A stretch of DNA of 64,000 nucleotides from Duganella margarita (GCF_009857535.1 NZ_WWCS01000010.1:62001-126000), one strand, 5' to 3'. Counted from the stretch's first letter, positions 44,390 through 53,536 are shown. Numbers and translations are program-made. Notes: generated from the sequence alone by a model not told the origin.

Positions 44390-44926
44390 ATGGCACGCAT
44401 GGGACTAAGCAAATCGGAAGTCAAAGCCAGCCGCGACCAGCTGCTGGCCGAAGGACGCTACCCGTCCGTCGATGCGGTGCGCGCCGCGCTGGGCACCGGC
44501 TCCAAGTCGACCATCCACCGCCACCTGAAGGAACTGAGCGACGAAGACGCCCAGCCCGGCATCAAGCGGGACGACACGGCGCGCAGCCTGCAAGTGATGG
44601 TGGAGCAACTGGCCAGCCACCTGCACGACGACGCCGAACGCCGCTACCGCGCGCTGTATGCCGAGCACCAGCAGGCCATGCAGGACAAAGAGCAGGAGCT
44701 GGCCGCGCTGCGCGAGACCGTGGAGAAGCTGCAATCACGCGTGGACGAGCTGGAAATCGACGCCTACGCCAGCCAGCCGCACGACCACGGCTTCGGCAAC
44801 TTCAGCCACCTGTACGCCAGTTCGCGTGGCGGCCTGAATGACAGCACGGCATTCAGCATGGTGCTGTCCGGCGGCCGGGCGTCGGTGTTTGACGTCGACA
44901 GCCGGCCGATCCACTACAAGGTGTGA
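44390..44926 (+). CDS. KfrA-like DNA-binding coiled-coil protein
   Basis: A 178-residue protein. Residues 5-60 match the KfrA N-terminal DNA-binding domain (SKSEVKASRDQLLAEGRYPS and TGSKSTIHRHLKEL). A coiled coil covers about 75-125 (AMQDKEQELAALRETVEKLQ). The C-terminal 50 residues are Gly/Ser-rich and unlike plasmid KfrA. KfrA proteins are plasmid-borne regulators or stability factors, so a chromosomal copy beside an antiporter may serve as its local regulator. The last 13 bases overlap the convergent pilZ end. AGGAGA precedes the ATG. Confidence 0.82.
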   Translation: MARMGLSKSEVKASRDQLLAEGRYPSVDAVRAALGTGSKSTIHRHLKELSDEDAQPGIKRDDTARSLQVMVEQLASHLHDDAERRYRALYAEHQQAMQDKEQELAALRETVEKLQSRVDELEIDAYASQPHDHGFGNFSHLYASSRGGLNDSTAFSMVLSGGRASVFDVDSRPIHYKV

Positions 44927-45297
44927 GTGGCGCGTGACGAGCGCAGCGCGGCGCCGAGGATTTCTTCAATCCGCAGCCTGGCGCGCTGGCCGCTCTCGTC
45001 GTCTGGGAAATGCACGCCGATGCCCTGCGCCTTGTTGTTGTGCGCGCCGGGCGGCGTGATCCAGGCCACCTTGCCGGCAATCGGGTATTTGTTGGGGTCG
45101 TCCATCAGCGCCAGAATCAGGTAGATCTCGTCGCCGAGTTTGTACGGCTTCTGGGTCGGCACGAACATGCCGCCGTTTTTCAGGAACGGCATATAGGCCG
45201 CGTACAACGCGGCCTTTTCCTTGATTGCCAGCGATAGCACCGTCGGCCGTGGCGCCATGGGCACGGTGTTCGGGTCAAGTGGGCTGGCAGCGGACAT
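44914..45297 (-). CDS. pilZ: PilZ domain protein (type IV pilus assembly type)
   Basis: A 127-residue PilZ. The body YMPFLKNGGMFVPTQKPYKL, GDEIYLILALMDDP, KVAWITPPGAHNNKAQGIGV and FPDDESGQRARLRIEEIL follows the original PilZ, which is needed for type IV pili but lacks the RxxxR c-di-GMP motif, as here. It lies 10 bp after holB in the order holB-pilZ that is conserved widely. No start problem is seen. Confidence 0.92.
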   Translation of the reverse strand: MSAASPLDPNTVPMAPRPTVLSLAIKEKAALYAAYMPFLKNGGMFVPTQKPYKLGDEIYLILALMDDPNKYPIAGKVAWITPPGAHNNKAQGIGVHFPDDESGQRARLRIEEILGAALRSSRATHTL

Positions 45298-45307
45298 TCC
45301 TTACCTT

Positions 45308-46336
45308 TCAGGCACAGCAGCTGGCGTAATCCAGCAGCATCTCTTCCAAAAACAGCTTGGGCGACAGCGGGTGATCGGCCGTCGCGCGGCGTTCGTTCGC
45401 GCTCTTGATCGCCGCCAGCAGACGACTGACGTGGATCTTGTCGGCCAGGCTGGCCAGCTCTTTCTGGTAGCGCGGATAATACCGGATGTTACCTGCCAGT
45501 TTGTACGAAAACACATCGTAAAGCCAGCGCTGCAACCAGGACGCAGGGCCACTCAGTGGCACTTTCTGCAACTTGTCCGCCACTTTCAGCGCGCCTTCCA
45601 CACTCGGGTGGGCCAGCAGTTGCAGCAGCGTTTCCAGATCCTCGCGGCTGCCGGCTTCCGCTTGCGCCATTGCGGCCAGCGGCGCGCCGCCCTGCTCGCG
45701 CAGCCAGCTGTCGGCGTCCGGCACACCCTGCTCCTTGAGCCAGGCCAGCGCCTCGGCGTGGTTCGGCATCGGCAAGGCAAACTTGCGGCAGCGCGACAAA
45801 ATGGTCGGCAGCAGCCGGTCCAGGCTGTTGGACGCCAGCAGGAACACGGTGCCCGGCGGCGGTTCTTCCAGCGTCTTCAGCAAGGCGTTGGAGGCCGGCG
45901 TGTTCAGCGCTTCGGCCGGATACAGCACCACCACCCGCAGCCCCTGGCGGTGGGTGGAAATATTCATGAAATCCGCCAGCGCGCGAATCTGCTCGATCTT
46001 GATTTCCTTGGACGGCGTCTTCGACTTGGCGGCCTTCTTGCTCTCACCCTCGCCTTCCTCGTCGGCGGCCGGCTCGTCCTCCATGGACTCGGGCCGCACG
46101 CGGCGGTAATCAGGATGGTTGTGCTGCGAGAACCAGCCGCAGGAGGCGCAAGCGCCGCAGGCATGGCCGTCCGGCTGCACGTTCTCGCACAGCAGGCCTT
46201 GCGCAAATTGCTCGATGAAATCGGCTTTGCCTATCCCGGCGGCGCCATGGAACAGGATGGCGTGCGGCATGCGCTGGCGCAGCGTTTGCAGCTGCTGCCA
46301 CGACGATTCCTGCCACGGGTAGATGGAATGACTCAT
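45308..46336 (-). CDS. holB: DNA polymerase III delta' subunit
   Basis: A 342-residue clamp-loader subunit. FHGAAGIGKADFIEQFAQGL is the P-loop, and the zinc module has cysteines in LCENVQPDGHACGACASCGW. The SRC motif reads LLPTILSRCRKF. Between the zinc module and the rest of the AAA domain there is a charged insertion (EDEPAADEEGEGESKKAAKS region, about residues 85-110) that most HolB proteins lack, forming a flexible acidic-then-basic loop. It is encoded 16 bp after tmk and 10 bp before pilZ. Confidence 0.95.
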   Translation of the reverse strand: MSHSIYPWQESSWQQLQTLRQRMPHAILFHGAAGIGKADFIEQFAQGLLCENVQPDGHACGACASCGWFSQHNHPDYRRVRPESMEDEPAADEEGEGESKKAAKSKTPSKEIKIEQIRALADFMNISTHRQGLRVVVLYPAEALNTPASNALLKTLEEPPPGTVFLLASNSLDRLLPTILSRCRKFALPMPNHAEALAWLKEQGVPDADSWLREQGGAPLAAMAQAEAGSREDLETLLQLLAHPSVEGALKVADKLQKVPLSGPASWLQRWLYDVFSYKLAGNIRYYPRYQKELASLADKIHVSRLLAAIKSANERRATADHPLSPKLFLEEMLLDYASCCA

Positions 46337-46352
46337 TATTCAGTATTCTATT

Positions 46353-46958
46353 TCAAAAGAACGCGTCGAGGATGGCGGCAATTTGCTGCTGGATCTCGGC
46401 GATGCTCTGGGTCGAGTCGATCACGCGGAAGCGCTGCGGAAACTCGGCCGCGCGACGCAGGTACTCGGTGCGGGTGGCAGCAAAGAAGTCGCTCTTTTCC
46501 TGCTCAAACTTGTCCAGCTCGCGAGTGGCGTCCAGGCGCGCGCGCGCCACGTCCAGCGGCACGTCGAACAACAGGGTCAGGTCGGGCTGCAATGCGGGAT
46601 GTACCCACTGCTCCAGCGCATCCAGCTTGGCCAGGCTCATGCCCCGGCCGCCGCCCTGGTAGGCGAAGGTGGAATCGGTGAAACGGTCGGAAATGACCCA
46701 GGCGCCACGCGCCAGCGCCGGTTCGATGACTTGCGCCAGGTGTTCGCGGCGGCTGGCGAACACCAGCAGCGCTTCGGTTTCCAGGTGCATTTTTTCGTGC
46801 AACACGATCTCGCGCAGTTTTTCGCCCAGCGGCGTGCCGCCCGGTTCGCGGGAGCTGACCAGATCGACGCCGCGCTGCTTGATGTAATCGCTGACGAAGG
46901 CAATGTGCGTGGACTTGCCGGCGCCGTCGATGCCTTCGAAGGTGATGAATTTACCCAT
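46353..46958 (-). CDS. tmk: Thymidylate kinase
   Basis: A 201-residue dTMP kinase, making dTDP for DNA synthesis. The P-loop is FEGIDGAGKSTH (residues 6-17), the DRF/Y motif ISDRFTDSTFAYQGGGRGM, and the lid region follows LDATRELDKFEQEKSDFF. Length and order mltG-tmk-holB are as usual. It starts 6 bp after the mltG stop. Confidence 0.96.
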   Translation of the reverse strand: MGKFITFEGIDGAGKSTHIAFVSDYIKQRGVDLVSSREPGGTPLGEKLREIVLHEKMHLETEALLVFASRREHLAQVIEPALARGAWVISDRFTDSTFAYQGGGRGMSLAKLDALEQWVHPALQPDLTLLFDVPLDVARARLDATRELDKFEQEKSDFFAATRTEYLRRAAEFPQRFRVIDSTQSIAEIQQQIAAILDAFF

Positions 46959-46964
46959 TGATTC

Positions 46965-47966
46965 TTATCGTTGATACTGGTTGACTGCCCGATTGTGGTC
47001 GTTCAGATTGTCCGAGAACTGGCTGGTGCCGTTGCCCTTGGAGACGAAATACAGCGCGGCGGTCTTGGCCGGCGACAGCGCCGCCATCAGCGACTGCACG
47101 CCCGGCAGCGCGATCGGGGTCGGCGGCAAGCCGGCGCGCGTATAGGTATTGTACGGGGTGTCGGTCTCCAGATCCTTTTTGCGGATCTTGCCATCGTATT
47201 TCAGGCCCATGCCGTAGATCACGGTCGGATCGGTCTGCAGCAGCATGCCCAGCTTGAGGCGGTTGACGAACACCCCGGCAATCATGGCGCGCTCTGACTT
47301 CTGGCCGGTTTCCTTCTCCACGATGGAGGCCATGGTCAGCGCCTCGTACGGATTCTTGTACGGCAGCGACGGATCGCGCTTGGCCCAGGCGTCGGCCAGG
47401 CGGGTCAGCATGATGGCGTGCGCCTGCTTGTAGATTTGCAGGTCGCTGGAACCCTTGGCGAACAGATAGGTGTCCGGGAAGAACAACCCTTCGGCCTGCT
47501 TGTAGTCGGCGTCGATCGCGGTCATCAGCTCGGTGTCCGACAGCGCCACGGTGTCATGCTTGAGGCCCTTGTGGGCGGCGATGGCGGCCCGCATCTGGCG
47601 GAAGTTCCAGCCTTCGATGATGGTCAGCTGCTCCTGCGCGAACTCGCCGCGCGCCAGCTGGTCGATCAGGCGCAGCGGCGTCGAGCCGGGCTTGAGTTCG
47701 TAGGAACCGGCCTTCAGCTTGCTGCTCTTGCCGGTGGCGCGCGCCAGCAGGTTGAACAGCAAGGGCTGGATCGGCACGCCCGCTTCGGCGATCTGCTGGC
47801 CGGCCGCATGCGCACCGCTGCCGGGCGTAATGGTGAAGTCGATCGCTTCGGCATCGGCCGGAATGATCGGATTTTGCGACCAGTACATGAAATACCCGCC
47901 GCCCACGATGGCCAGCACGATACACAGACTAATTATTTTTTTGATAAAAGCCATTATTAAAGCCAT
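46965..47966 (-). CDS. mltG: Endolytic transglycosylase MltG
   Basis: A 333-residue (or 329 from ATG 47954) membrane-anchored lytic transglycosylase that cuts nascent peptidoglycan and limits glycan length. A single membrane helix near the N-terminus (ISLCIVLAIVGGGYFMYW) is followed by a LysM-like region and the YceG catalytic domain with the active-site Glu in ASIVEKETGQKSER and the conserved NTYTRAGLPPTPIALPG. It is divergent from ygfZ, as in other betaproteobacteria, and heads the tmk-holB-pilZ unit. Confidence 0.95.
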   Translation of the reverse strand: MALIMAFIKKIISLCIVLAIVGGGYFMYWSQNPIIPADAEAIDFTITPGSGAHAAGQQIAEAGVPIQPLLFNLLARATGKSSKLKAGSYELKPGSTPLRLIDQLARGEFAQEQLTIIEGWNFRQMRAAIAAHKGLKHDTVALSDTELMTAIDADYKQAEGLFFPDTYLFAKGSSDLQIYKQAHAIMLTRLADAWAKRDPSLPYKNPYEALTMASIVEKETGQKSERAMIAGVFVNRLKLGMLLQTDPTVIYGMGLKYDGKIRKKDLETDTPYNTYTRAGLPPTPIALPGVQSLMAALSPAKTAALYFVSKGNGTSQFSDNLNDHNRAVNQYQR

Positions 47967-48036
47967 CTGATTGGATCAAGTCGCACAGCTTGCCAGTTCC
48001 TGACCCGGTGCGCCAGTGCGATGTTTTGTGCCCCGT

Positions 48037-48066
48037 CCGACGCGATCGGCGCGACATCACTATAAT
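48037..48066 (+). promoter_or_regulatory. Predicted sigma-70 promoter of ygfZ
   Basis: A perfect TATAAT (48061-48066) sits 18 bp after CCGACG (48037-48042, 3 of 6 matches). Transcription would start near 48073, about 38 bp before the ATG at 48111. Confidence 0.45.
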
Positions 48067-48110
48067 GAGCCCGTAATGATAATGCTTTCACCGTCAAAAG
48101 ATTGAAAATT

Positions 48111-49127
48111 ATGCCTTCCTGGAATGAACTTTTAACGCAGCAGGCTGCCCCGCTGACCACAACGCAGCTGGCAGTCGGTTTTGTCGCCCCGATCACCGAC
48201 CTCGGCCTGATCGCGCTGGACGGCGAGGACTCCGCCAACTTCCTGCACACGCAGCTGACCAACGACGTCGAACACCTCGGCCAGGGCGAAGCCCGGCTGG
48301 CCGGTTACTGCTCGCCGAAAGGCCGCCTGCTGGCCTCGTTCCTGATGTGGCGTAACGAATCGACTATCTTTCTGCAACTGGCGCGCGACATCCAGCCGGC
48401 GATCCAGAAGCGCCTGTCGATGTTCGTGCTGCGCGCCAAAACCAAGCTCAGCGACGCCTCTGAACTGCCGGCCAATCACGTCGTATTGGGCCTGGGCGGC
48501 GGCCTGGCTGAAACCACGCTGCAAACCTGGTTCGACACGCTGCCCGCCAAACCGTTCGCCAAGCTGGATCATCCGCTGGGCACGCTGATCCGCGTGGCCG
48601 ACGTCTTCGGCGCGCCGCGCTACCAGTGGCTGATGTCGGCCGAGACCGCCGCAACCGTGGTGCCGGAACTGGCGGACAAGCTTAGCGTCGGCAGCAATGA
48701 TGCGTGGCACCTGTCGGAAATCCACGCCGGCGTGGCGCACATCAGCAAGGCGACGCAGGAACAATTCGTGCCGCAGATGATCAACTACGAGCTACTGGGC
48801 GGCGTCAATTTCAAGAAAGGCTGCTACCCGGGTCAGGAAATCGTCGCCCGCAGCCAGTACCTCGGCAAGCTCAAGCGCCGCACCACGCTGGTCAGCATCC
48901 CTGACGCGACGGCGGCCGCCGGCATGGAGGTGTTTGCCACGGCCGATCCGGAACAGCCGTGCGGCATGATCGTCAACGCCGCGCCGAACGGCGAAGGCGG
49001 CGTCGATGCGCTGGTGGAAATGAAGCTGGCGGCCATCGAGGCGGCGTCCGTGCGACTGGGTTCGGCGCAAGGCACGGCCTTGAGTTTCCTGGCCATGCCG
49101 TATGTGCTGGAACCACTCGATCTCTAG
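48111..49127 (+). CDS. ygfZ: YgfZ/GcvT folate-binding protein
   Basis: A 338-residue folate-binding protein used in repair or assembly of certain Fe-S enzymes such as MiaB. The key signature KKGCYPGQEIVARSQYLGKL contains the reactive Cys. The N-terminal GcvT-like half includes FLHTQLTNDVEHLGQGEARL. ATG 48111 is preferred over a TTG three codons upstream. The following DUF4936 gene begins one base after its stop, then NRDE, making a three-gene rightward unit. Confidence 0.94.
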   Translation: MPSWNELLTQQAAPLTTTQLAVGFVAPITDLGLIALDGEDSANFLHTQLTNDVEHLGQGEARLAGYCSPKGRLLASFLMWRNESTIFLQLARDIQPAIQKRLSMFVLRAKTKLSDASELPANHVVLGLGGGLAETTLQTWFDTLPAKPFAKLDHPLGTLIRVADVFGAPRYQWLMSAETAATVVPELADKLSVGSNDAWHLSEIHAGVAHISKATQEQFVPQMINYELLGGVNFKKGCYPGQEIVARSQYLGKLKRRTTLVSIPDATAAAGMEVFATADPEQPCGMIVNAAPNGEGGVDALVEMKLAAIEAASVRLGSAQGTALSFLAMPYVLEPLDL

Positions 49128-49128
49128 C

Positions 49129-49416
49129 ATGGATCTCTACATCTATTACAAGGTCAAGGACAGCGACGCGGTGTCCTTGCTGGCGGCAGTCGTGCCGATG
49201 CAGACGGCGCTGGCACAGCACCACGGCGTGACGGGCCTGCTCAAGCGCCGTCCGGACACCAGGGAAGACGTGCAGACGTGGATGGAAGTTTATCCATCCG
49301 TGCCGGAAGGCTTCGCGGCGGCACTGCACGACGCCGTCGCCGAGGCCGGCGTGGACCAGTTCACCACCGGCCTGCGCCACACGGAAATTTTTATGGACGT
49401 TGTCCCATGTGCCTGA
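49129..49416 (+). CDS. DUF4936 family protein
   Basis: A 95-residue small protein beginning MDLYIYYKVKDSDAVSLLAA, the DUF4936 signature, with RRPDTREDVQTWMEVYPSVP and a late FTTGLRHTEIFM. It looks like a ferredoxin-like dimeric alpha/beta fold of the antibiotic-biosynthesis-monooxygenase kind, but no function is known. Conserved position after ygfZ supports an accessory role. Its end overlaps the NRDE gene start by 10 bp. Confidence 0.88.
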   Translation: MDLYIYYKVKDSDAVSLLAAVVPMQTALAQHHGVTGLLKRRPDTREDVQTWMEVYPSVPEGFAAALHDAVAEAGVDQFTTGLRHTEIFMDVVPCA

Positions 49417-50150
49417 TTGTCTTTGCCTGGCAGGTGGTACCGGCGGTGCCGCTGATTGCGGCCGCCAACCGCGATGAATACTATCAGCGCGCCACCGCGC
49501 CGGCCGGTCCGTGGCCCGAACATCCGCACATCTACGCCGGCCGCGACTTGCAGGCCGGCGGCAGCTGGATGGGGATCACCCAGCCGGGTGCCGAAGGCGG
49601 GCCATCGCGCTTTGCCGCCATCACCAACATCCGCGCACCGTCCGAGCACAGGGATGACGCACCGTCGCGCGGCCATCTGGTGGCCGATTATCTGGCAGGC
49701 AGCATGACGCCGCAGGAATACGTCGCGTCCATCCGCGCCACGGCCCACCAGTACAACGGCTTTAACCTGGTGCTGGGCGACCGCGACACGCTGATCTGGT
49801 ACTCCAACAAAGGCGACCACGACCCGCGCAACGGCCAGCCGCTGGAAGCCGGCATCTATGGCCTGTCCAACGCGCTGCTGGATGCGCCGTGGCCAAAAGT
49901 GTTGAAGACCAAAGCCCAGTTCGCCAGCCTGCTGTGCCTCGGCGCGCCGGAAGAAGCCTTCTTCGAAATGCTGTCCGACACCACGCCGGCGTCCGACCAG
50001 CGCCTGCCGGAAACCGGCGTCTCGCTGGAGCTGGAACGCGTGCTGTCCGCCGTGCGCATCGAAAGCCCCGGCTACGGCACCCGCACCTCCACCGTCGTCA
50101 AACTCTACGCCGACGCCTCCGCCACGCTGCATGAGGTGCTGATTCACTGA
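49407..50150 (+). CDS. NRDE family protein (TANGO2-like)
   Basis: A 247-residue protein opening MCLIVFAWQVVPAVPLIAAA followed at once by NRDEYY; the N-terminal Cys and the NRDE tetrad define the family. Asn in FAAITNIRAP and NGFNLVLGD are further family positions. The fold is that of an N-terminal nucleophile hydrolase; the TANGO2 relative in animals has been linked to haem and lipid handling. It is the last gene of the ygfZ unit, overlapping the DUF4936 gene by 10 bp in another frame. Substrate unknown. Confidence 0.92.
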   Translation: MCLIVFAWQVVPAVPLIAAANRDEYYQRATAPAGPWPEHPHIYAGRDLQAGGSWMGITQPGAEGGPSRFAAITNIRAPSEHRDDAPSRGHLVADYLAGSMTPQEYVASIRATAHQYNGFNLVLGDRDTLIWYSNKGDHDPRNGQPLEAGIYGLSNALLDAPWPKVLKTKAQFASLLCLGAPEEAFFEMLSDTTPASDQRLPETGVSLELERVLSAVRIESPGYGTRTSTVVKLYADASATLHEVLIH

Positions 50151-50180
50151 AGCCTGACGCCATGCGACGAGCGGAAGCCC

Positions 50181-50753
50181 CTACAAATTCCGGTTCCAAA
50201 ACCAGATGCGGTAAAAGATATCATCTTTGTCGACCAGCAGATGCTTCAGGGCCGCCAGCACGTGCAGCGCAATGAGCATCGTCAGGGCAATCGCCAGTGA
50301 CGCATGCAGGTCGAAAAATTGTTCCGCCACGTCATGATCGGGCATCGCCCAGACAGGAAGCTGCATGCCGAAGAAAGCCACTCCCTGCCGGGTGTGAGAG
50401 GCGCCCAGGTAGCCCAAGACTGGCATCGCCAGCATGCCGCCGTACAGCAGCCATTGCATTAACCCGGCCAACTTCTTTTGCCAGCCAGGCAGACTGTGCG
50501 CTAATGGGACGGGCTTGTGCGTTACTCTCCAAATGAGCCTGACGATCACCAGCACGAAGAACAGCAGACCGAAGGATTTGTGCTGATCAAAATACCAGGC
50601 GCTACCAGGTTCATCCTCTATCGACATCATGTACCACCCGATGCAGAGCAGCCCGATGACCAACAGTGCTGATATCCAATGCAGCCATATCGCCGGCGCC
50701 GCATACTTCCAGGAGCGGTCGGCTTTTGTACTGATGCTGTGACGATTCTCCAT
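50181..50753 (-). CDS. Cytochrome b561-type membrane protein
   Basis: A 190-residue four-helix di-haem cytochrome b. Haem ligand candidates are His in IWLHWISALL, DQHKSFGLLF, FDLHASLAIAL and ALHVLAALKH. It resembles YodB/CybB proteins that pass electrons from quinol, for example to superoxide. It lies 42 bp downstream of the P-type ATPase on the same strand, so co-transcription is possible. Its codon use is slightly less GC-biased than that of the neighbouring operons. Confidence 0.9.
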   Translation of the reverse strand: MENRHSISTKADRSWKYAAPAIWLHWISALLVIGLLCIGWYMMSIEDEPGSAWYFDQHKSFGLLFFVLVIVRLIWRVTHKPVPLAHSLPGWQKKLAGLMQWLLYGGMLAMPVLGYLGASHTRQGVAFFGMQLPVWAMPDHDVAEQFFDLHASLAIALTMLIALHVLAALKHLLVDKDDIFYRIWFWNRNL

Positions 50754-50795
50754 GTCGCTTCCTCGATTGCTTTGTGTGATTGAAATAGCCGGCGC

Positions 50796-53417
50796 TCAGA
50801 TCGGCGCAGCCGTCCTGACAGTATTGACCCGTTTCGATGTCGCCCACTTGATGAATTCGAACCAGGCGATGCTCAACGCAGCCACCATCAGGCACGTGAA
50901 AAGCAGCATGGGATCGAGCGCAGCGAAAGCAAACAAGTCCCTGAGGGGCGCCAGCACAAGCACCAGTCCCAGCAGCGCTAGTGCGGATAAACTGACCCAT
51001 GCAAACGACCGATTCGACACCCCGCGGCGCCGCCAGGACGGCTGTGACCAGCTGCGATTGGTGTAAATCAGTCCTATATTTGACAACACGAGTGCGAGAA
51101 AGGTCGTGGTGCGCGCCACGCCGTCGGCCCGGCCGGACGCGATGACCGCCAGGTACACCCCAACCAGCATAATCAATAAGCCGAGCCCCTGCAGCAGCCC
51201 GCGCACCAGGATTTCACGGTCGAACAAGTGCGTGTCCGGATTACGTGGCTTGCTGCTCATCGCGTCGGCTTCTATCGCCTCGGCCTCAAACACGATGGAG
51301 CAAGCCGGATCGATGACCAGTTGCAGAAATAGTATATGCCCCGGCATTAGCAGCATCGGCCAGCCAAACAACACCGGCAGGATGGAAAGACCGACGATCG
51401 GGACGTGCACCGCGACGATAAAGACGATCGCTTTGCGCAGGTTGGTGAACAGGCGACGGCCGTGCTGCACCGCCAGCAATAGCGACGAGAAATCGTCATT
51501 GAGCAGGACCAGGGCTGCCGCTTCACGCGCGACATCGGTGCCCCGTGCGCCCATCGCCACACCAATGTTAGCCGCTTTTAATGCTGGTGCGTCGTTGACG
51601 CCATCGCCGGTCATGGCCACGACATCACCACGCCGCCGAAACGCTTGCACCAGGCGTAGCTTCTGTTCCGGAGCGATGCGACAAAAAACGGCCGTGTCGT
51701 TGAGCCGCACCTGAAGCGCGCGGTCGTCGATCGCGGTCAGTTCGGCGCCGGACAATATGGCGCCCCTGCCCTCGGTGATTCCTGCTTGCTGCGCAATGGC
51801 CGTTGCGGTGGACGGGTGGTCTCCGGTGATCATCACAACGCGTATGCCAGCCGCATGACATTGTGCAACGGCGTCCGGGACCTCCTCACGGACCGGGTCT
51901 TGCAGCGCCACCAGGCCCAGAAACGCAAATGCAAAAACGTGCTGATTGTCCGGTAACGGCGGCGCCGGGAAAGTCGCCCTGGCGACACCGATAACGCGCA
52001 ATCCCTGGTCGGCCATCGTCGTCACTTGCGCTGCAAGCGCGGCATGTCGGTCGGCATCCATGTGGCAAAGATCGGCAATTGCTTCGGGCGCTCCCTTGGC
52101 GGCAACCAGGTATTCAGAACGATCCGGCGATCGCCAGACCCTGGACATCGCCAGCATTTCGCGCGACAGCGGATAGTCGTCAATCAGCGTCCAGTCTGAG
52201 TGCAGGTGTTCCGTGTTGGCGAGCAGCCGGGCGCCGGCTTGCACGATGGCCGTCTCCATCGGGTCGAACGCCTGTCGATGGCTGGCCAGTACCGCATATT
52301 CAAGCAAACTGTGCAGCTCCTCCTGCAGTGCCGCCGCCCCCGCGCGCTGTCCATCGTAGCTGGCGTGGTCGTTCCACAACTGCACCAGTTGCATGCGGTT
52401 GGCGGTCAATGTGCCGGTCTTGTCGACGCAAAGCACCGTGGTAGCGCCCAGCAATTCGATCGCCGGAATGCTGCGGGCCAGAATTTTCTCACGCCCTAAT
52501 CGCCATGCCCCCAGGCCGAGGAACAGCGTCAGAATAACCGGCAATTCCTCCGGCAGAATCGCCATGGCGAGGGTGAGTCCGGCAAGCAGGCCTTGCAGCC
52601 AGTCGCCGCGCAACCACCAGTAAGTGATGCTCAGGCCAGCGGCCAGACACAGTCCACCGAGCGCGACGGTTTTGACGACACCGCGCGTTTCAAGTTGAAT
52701 CGGCGTCAGCTCGCCGCCCAGGGTCGCCAACGAGGCGCCAATCCGCCCCAGAGCGCTGCTCGCTCCAGTGGCGATCACCAGGCCGCTTGCCGTGCCTTGC
52801 GTGATCAGGGTTCCCGAATAGATACGGCCTTCCGTGCCGGCCTCGGCGTCGGCATGCTTTGCCACCGGCACGGACTCGCCTGTGAGCATGGATTCATCGA
52901 CACTTAAATTCGAGGCGGTGACGAGGTCGATATCGGCGGGCACGCGGTCGCCCTCGGCGAGCAGCACCAGATCGCCGAGCACCAGTTCCCTGCCGGCGAC
53001 GCGCATCTGTCTGCCGTCCCGGATGATCAAGGCACGCGGACTGGCGAGGTCGCGCAGCGCGTTGAGCGACCTTTCAGTGCGCCGCTGCTGAAAATACGTC
53101 ATGCCGATGACGATGCCGACAAAACCCAGCAGCATCAGCGCTTCGCTACGGTCGCCCAATAACAGATAAATGACGCCACACGCTACCAGCAGCAAGAACA
53201 TCGGCTCGGAAACCACGTCCAGCAACAGCCGCCAGGCACTCAATGGACGGGAAGCAGGAAGCTCATTGGGTCCGTTTGCGCGCAGGCTTTCGGCCGCCTG
53301 CGCCGCCGTCAGACCAGCGGTGACTTTTTGCGGAGACATATGATCAATTATCCCGGGCGTTTCGAGCAGGGTGGCACGAATTACGCTGTATTCAATCTGG
53401 TCAACGGCACGATCCAT
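50796..53417 (-). CDS. P2-type cation-transporting ATPase
   Basis: An 873-residue P-type ATPase (847 from ATG 53339). LCVDKTGTLTANRMQ holds the phosphorylated Asp (332 from the longer start). AILPEELPVILTL corresponds to the PEGLP motif of Ca2+-ATPases, TGES (SMLTGESVPVA) is the dephosphorylation loop and MTGDGVNDAPALKAANIG the hinge. The N-terminal cation-ATPase domain (GLTAAQAAESLRANGPNELP) is present, and no heavy-metal CxxC domain. The ion may be Ca2+ or Mg2+; the sequence alone does not decide. Neither start has a good ribosome binding site. Confidence 0.9.
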   Translation of the reverse strand: MDRAVDQIEYSVIRATLLETPGIIDHMSPQKVTAGLTAAQAAESLRANGPNELPASRPLSAWRLLLDVVSEPMFLLLVACGVIYLLLGDRSEALMLLGFVGIVIGMTYFQQRRTERSLNALRDLASPRALIIRDGRQMRVAGRELVLGDLVLLAEGDRVPADIDLVTASNLSVDESMLTGESVPVAKHADAEAGTEGRIYSGTLITQGTASGLVIATGASSALGRIGASLATLGGELTPIQLETRGVVKTVALGGLCLAAGLSITYWWLRGDWLQGLLAGLTLAMAILPEELPVILTLFLGLGAWRLGREKILARSIPAIELLGATTVLCVDKTGTLTANRMQLVQLWNDHASYDGQRAGAAALQEELHSLLEYAVLASHRQAFDPMETAIVQAGARLLANTEHLHSDWTLIDDYPLSREMLAMSRVWRSPDRSEYLVAAKGAPEAIADLCHMDADRHAALAAQVTTMADQGLRVIGVARATFPAPPLPDNQHVFAFAFLGLVALQDPVREEVPDAVAQCHAAGIRVVMITGDHPSTATAIAQQAGITEGRGAILSGAELTAIDDRALQVRLNDTAVFCRIAPEQKLRLVQAFRRRGDVVAMTGDGVNDAPALKAANIGVAMGARGTDVAREAAALVLLNDDFSSLLLAVQHGRRLFTNLRKAIVFIVAVHVPIVGLSILPVLFGWPMLLMPGHILFLQLVIDPACSIVFEAEAIEADAMSSKPRNPDTHLFDREILVRGLLQGLGLLIMLVGVYLAVIASGRADGVARTTTFLALVLSNIGLIYTNRSWSQPSWRRRGVSNRSFAWVSLSALALLGLVLVLAPLRDLFAFAALDPMLLFTCLMVAALSIAWFEFIKWATSKRVNTVRTAAPI

Positions 53418-53513
53418 TAGCCGGGTTCATACGGTGGATAGGGTGGAAATGGCTTTGCCAACAGATGTCACTATGTTAAGTGAAATTCTGTGTCAAAGCG
53501 AGCGTGGGTGCTC

Positions 53514-53536
53514 CGAATCATTGTCGCAATGATTCG
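53514..53536. terminator. Perfect 10-bp hairpin between the ATP-grasp and ATPase genes
   Basis: CGAATCATTG-TCG-CAATGATTCG is a perfect 10-bp stem with a three-base loop, 39 bp past the stop of the ATP-grasp gene and about 100 bp before the ATPase start, both leftward. No T run follows, so it may be a weak terminator, a transcript stabiliser or a regulator site. Confidence 0.4.
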
